Assembly: GCA_030591745.1 (NCBI GenBank)
Contig: JAUVAM010000138.1
Span: 1-7,932, forward strand
Direction of reading: 5' to 3'
DNA from: Deltaproteobacteria bacterium
GTDB lineage: Bacteria > Myxococcota > B64-G9
DNA: 7,932 nucleotides
Shown: piece by piece, positions 6,662 to 7,932 of the stretch
How positions within the stretch are numbered: position 1 is the stretch's first letter
Layout: each line of letters begins with the position of its first letter
Notes under the pieces: generated by a model
Told to the model about the DNA's origin: nothing
Seen by the model: the letters and a program-made list of their open reading frames with translations, nothing else
Databases searched by the model: none
Made by a program: the position numbers and the translations under genes

Positions 6662-6690
6662 ATTATGCGCCGTATTGTGACGGCAAGCAA
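6662..6690 (-). promoter_or_regulatory. Candidate promoter of the ATPase gene with a palindrome in its spacer
   Basis: On the minus strand, TTGCTT (6690-6685, weak -35) is followed after 17 bp by CATAAT (6667-6662, 5 of 6 to -10). Transcription would start about at A of the ATG (6655), giving a leaderless mRNA, which fits the missing Shine-Dalgarno. The spacer holds the inverted repeat GCCGT-N6-ACGGC (6669-6684), well placed for a repressor to cover the promoter. If correct, the ATPase can be transcribed independently of the kinase gene upstream. Confidence 0.35.
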
Positions 6691-6732
6691 GTCATTTATT
6701 GCCGACCCTCGTCCCAAAGCCGCAGCACTTCG

Positions 6733-7932
6733 CTACTTCAGGCCCTTTAGTATTTTCTTTACAGAACGAGCGTTTTTGCATCTCGGGCAGCGACCTACGT
6801 ACATGGAGTAGTACAAATGGGCCAACTGCCGATTGCCTGACTTAGCAGACGCCACCCCCATCATCCTGAGCAATTCGTAGTCGTCGGGATCCAATTCCAA
6901 GGCTTTCTTGTAAGCCGTGATGGCCTCATCGAATTGGTTTTCCAGGTACAACTTGGCACCCTTGATGCGATATTCTCGACTCCGTTTGATCTTCTCATCG
7001 AGCTTCTTTGGTGGCGACTGGTGGCGTTCCTTTGTCGCCTCTTGCCGAGTCGGGCTATTCATCAAGGAACCGAATGCCTTATCAAGCATGGCCTGGGCTT
7101 TCTTCATGGAAGCCTTGTTCATTTTGACAACTCCGCCATGCTTCATCGGTTTTTTTCTTCTCGTTTCGACCGGAGAAGATGATCCCTTTTTCTCGATGGA
7201 GGGTTCCGGCGGAGGAGGTTCTACTACCTTGACGGACTGCAATGGCCGATTGGGCTCAACGAACGATTCTTGCTTGTCGCGGGTCTTTAACGCCAGGAAT
7301 CCAACAACAAAAACAAGCAAAGACAAAATCGCCATAATCCAAGTCGTCTTGGTTTTATAAGAAGACTTCTTTGTCATGAGCTGCGACTTATTCTGCACCG
7401 GGAGGGTTGATGCTCCATCCACGGGTCGAGCACGCTCCCCGCTCTTTTTTTGCCCTTGCGAAGACAAAAAATCCTTCAGGTCATAACTATCTACGGACAA
7501 ACCCTCTTGGCTCAAAAAACTCAGTAATTCTGAACGAAATACACGACAGGAGGGATATCGCCTTTTTCTTTTGCGCTGCAAGGCTTTGTTGACGATGCGC
7601 GCCAATTCCTCAGGCACGTCGGGGGAAAGCTGCCTTGGATCCGGTGCTTGTTTGTAAGAGATTGTCTCCATCAGGTCCAGGTCGCTCTCGGCGCTGTGCG
7701 GTGGCGCTGACGTGAGCATTTCAAAAAGCACAACCCCGGCAGAATACACGTCGGTTCGCCGGTCCAAGCTGGATTGGCCAAGGATTTGTTCCGGGGACAT
7801 ATACTTTATTTTGCCCCTCACCGAGACCGTCTTCGTCATATACAAGTTGGATGCGGCTTTGGCGATACCGAAGTCGACGATTTTCACAACACCATCGCGG
7901 GTCACCATAATATTCTGCGGGCTGATATCCCG
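6733..7932 (-). CDS. Transmembrane Ser/Thr protein kinase with C-terminal TPR (5' end outside window)
   Basis: The frame is open to the right edge, giving 399 visible residues; the ATG at 7908 is internal, because the codons before it read RDISPQNI, the catalytic loop of a Hanks-type kinase. Its preceding His is just off the window. Next come DFG (visible residues 20-22), an activation segment ending MSPEQ (45-49), and RTDVYSAGVVLFEML (59-73, subdomain IX). A basic, Ser-rich juxtamembrane stretch leads to one membrane helix (about 197-215; DNA 7288-7344). A Pro-rich, Lys-rich linker with PPPPEP follows, then at least one TPR unit (about 319-350) within a helical C-terminus. The kinase lobe is predicted cytoplasmic and the TPR tail outside. 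TPR motifs usually bind protein partners, so signal input or partner docking through this tail is inference. Parts of the gene are visibly AT-richer than the lyase gene (by hand, the 60-nt line from 7321 is 37% GC; that from 3061 is 62%). Confidence 0.9.
   Translation of the reverse strand, partial: RDISPQNIMVTRDGVVKIVDFGIAKAASNLYMTKTVSVRGKIKYMSPEQILGQSSLDRRTDVYSAGVVLFEMLTSAPPHSAESDLDLMETISYKQAPDPRQLSPDVPEELARIVNKALQRKRKRRYPSCRVFRSELLSFLSQEGLSVDSYDLKDFLSSQGQKKSGERARPVDGASTLPVQNKSQLMTKKSSYKTKTTWIMAILSLLVFVVGFLALKTRDKQESFVEPNRPLQSVKVVEPPPPEPSIEKKGSSSPVETRRKKPMKHGGVVKMNKASMKKAQAMLDKAFGSLMNSPTRQEATKERHQSPPKKLDEKIKRSREYRIKGAKLYLENQFDEAITAYKKALELDPDDYELLRMMGVASAKSGNRQLAHLYYSMYVGRCPRCKNARSVKKILKGLK

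Noticed and set aside
6733..6800. Zinc-binding CPRC motif at the end of the kinase
   Set aside because: Only one CxxC pair is present and it sits in the C-terminal helical region, where related proteins have CP plus variable residues; no second pair exists to complete a zinc site.
5489..7932. Kinase plus ATPase as a defence or toxin system
   Set aside because: Both families are common and the 77-nt gap has its own candidate promoter; nothing in the sequence ties them into one system.

Overview
The window looks like chromosomal DNA from a Myxococcota-type (deltaproteobacterial) organism. Three things suggest this. A lipoprotein carries an Asp-Ala-Gly-Leu repeat linker just after its lipobox. 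A Ser/Thr kinase has the catalytic loop RDISPQN, a variant common in Myxococcota kinases, plus a C-terminal TPR. Most of the sequence is GC-rich. This is an inference from family habits, not a taxonomic assignment.

Layout from left to right: (1) 1-581, minus strand: the N-terminal membrane half of a fused MFS/spermidine-synthase-like protein, cut by the window edge. (2) 582-677: a short divergent intergenic region with a candidate promoter very close to the next start codon. (3) 678-4478, plus strand: a 1266-residue secreted lipoprotein with a heparinase II/III-type polysaccharide lyase core. (4) 4479-4577: an intergenic region filled by a 27-nt-arm near-perfect palindrome and a 13-bp tandem duplication. 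(5) 4578-5441, plus strand: a 287-residue lipoprotein with a charged helical stalk and a cysteine-rich DUF1566/Lcl-type C-terminal domain. (6) 5442-5488: a short convergent gap with two more copies of the repeat core CAGGGGGTC. (7) 5489-6655, minus strand: a complete AAA/DUF4143 ATPase. (8) 6656-6732: a short spacer with a candidate promoter containing a palindrome. (9) 6733-7932, minus strand: the C-terminal two thirds or so of a transmembrane Ser/Thr kinase with a TPR, cut by the right edge.

The genes do not form an evident single pathway. The polysaccharide lyase and the Lcl lipoprotein both point to the cell envelope and lie on the same strand, but the palindrome separates them. The ATPase and kinase share the opposite strand with a 77-nt gap. 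I see no defence system, CRISPR array, tRNA, rRNA or transposase gene. The most unexplained structure is the CAGGGGGTC repeat family: five copies in both orientations, all in the intergenic DNA on either side of the Lcl lipoprotein gene. No gap between genes exceeds 300 bases.
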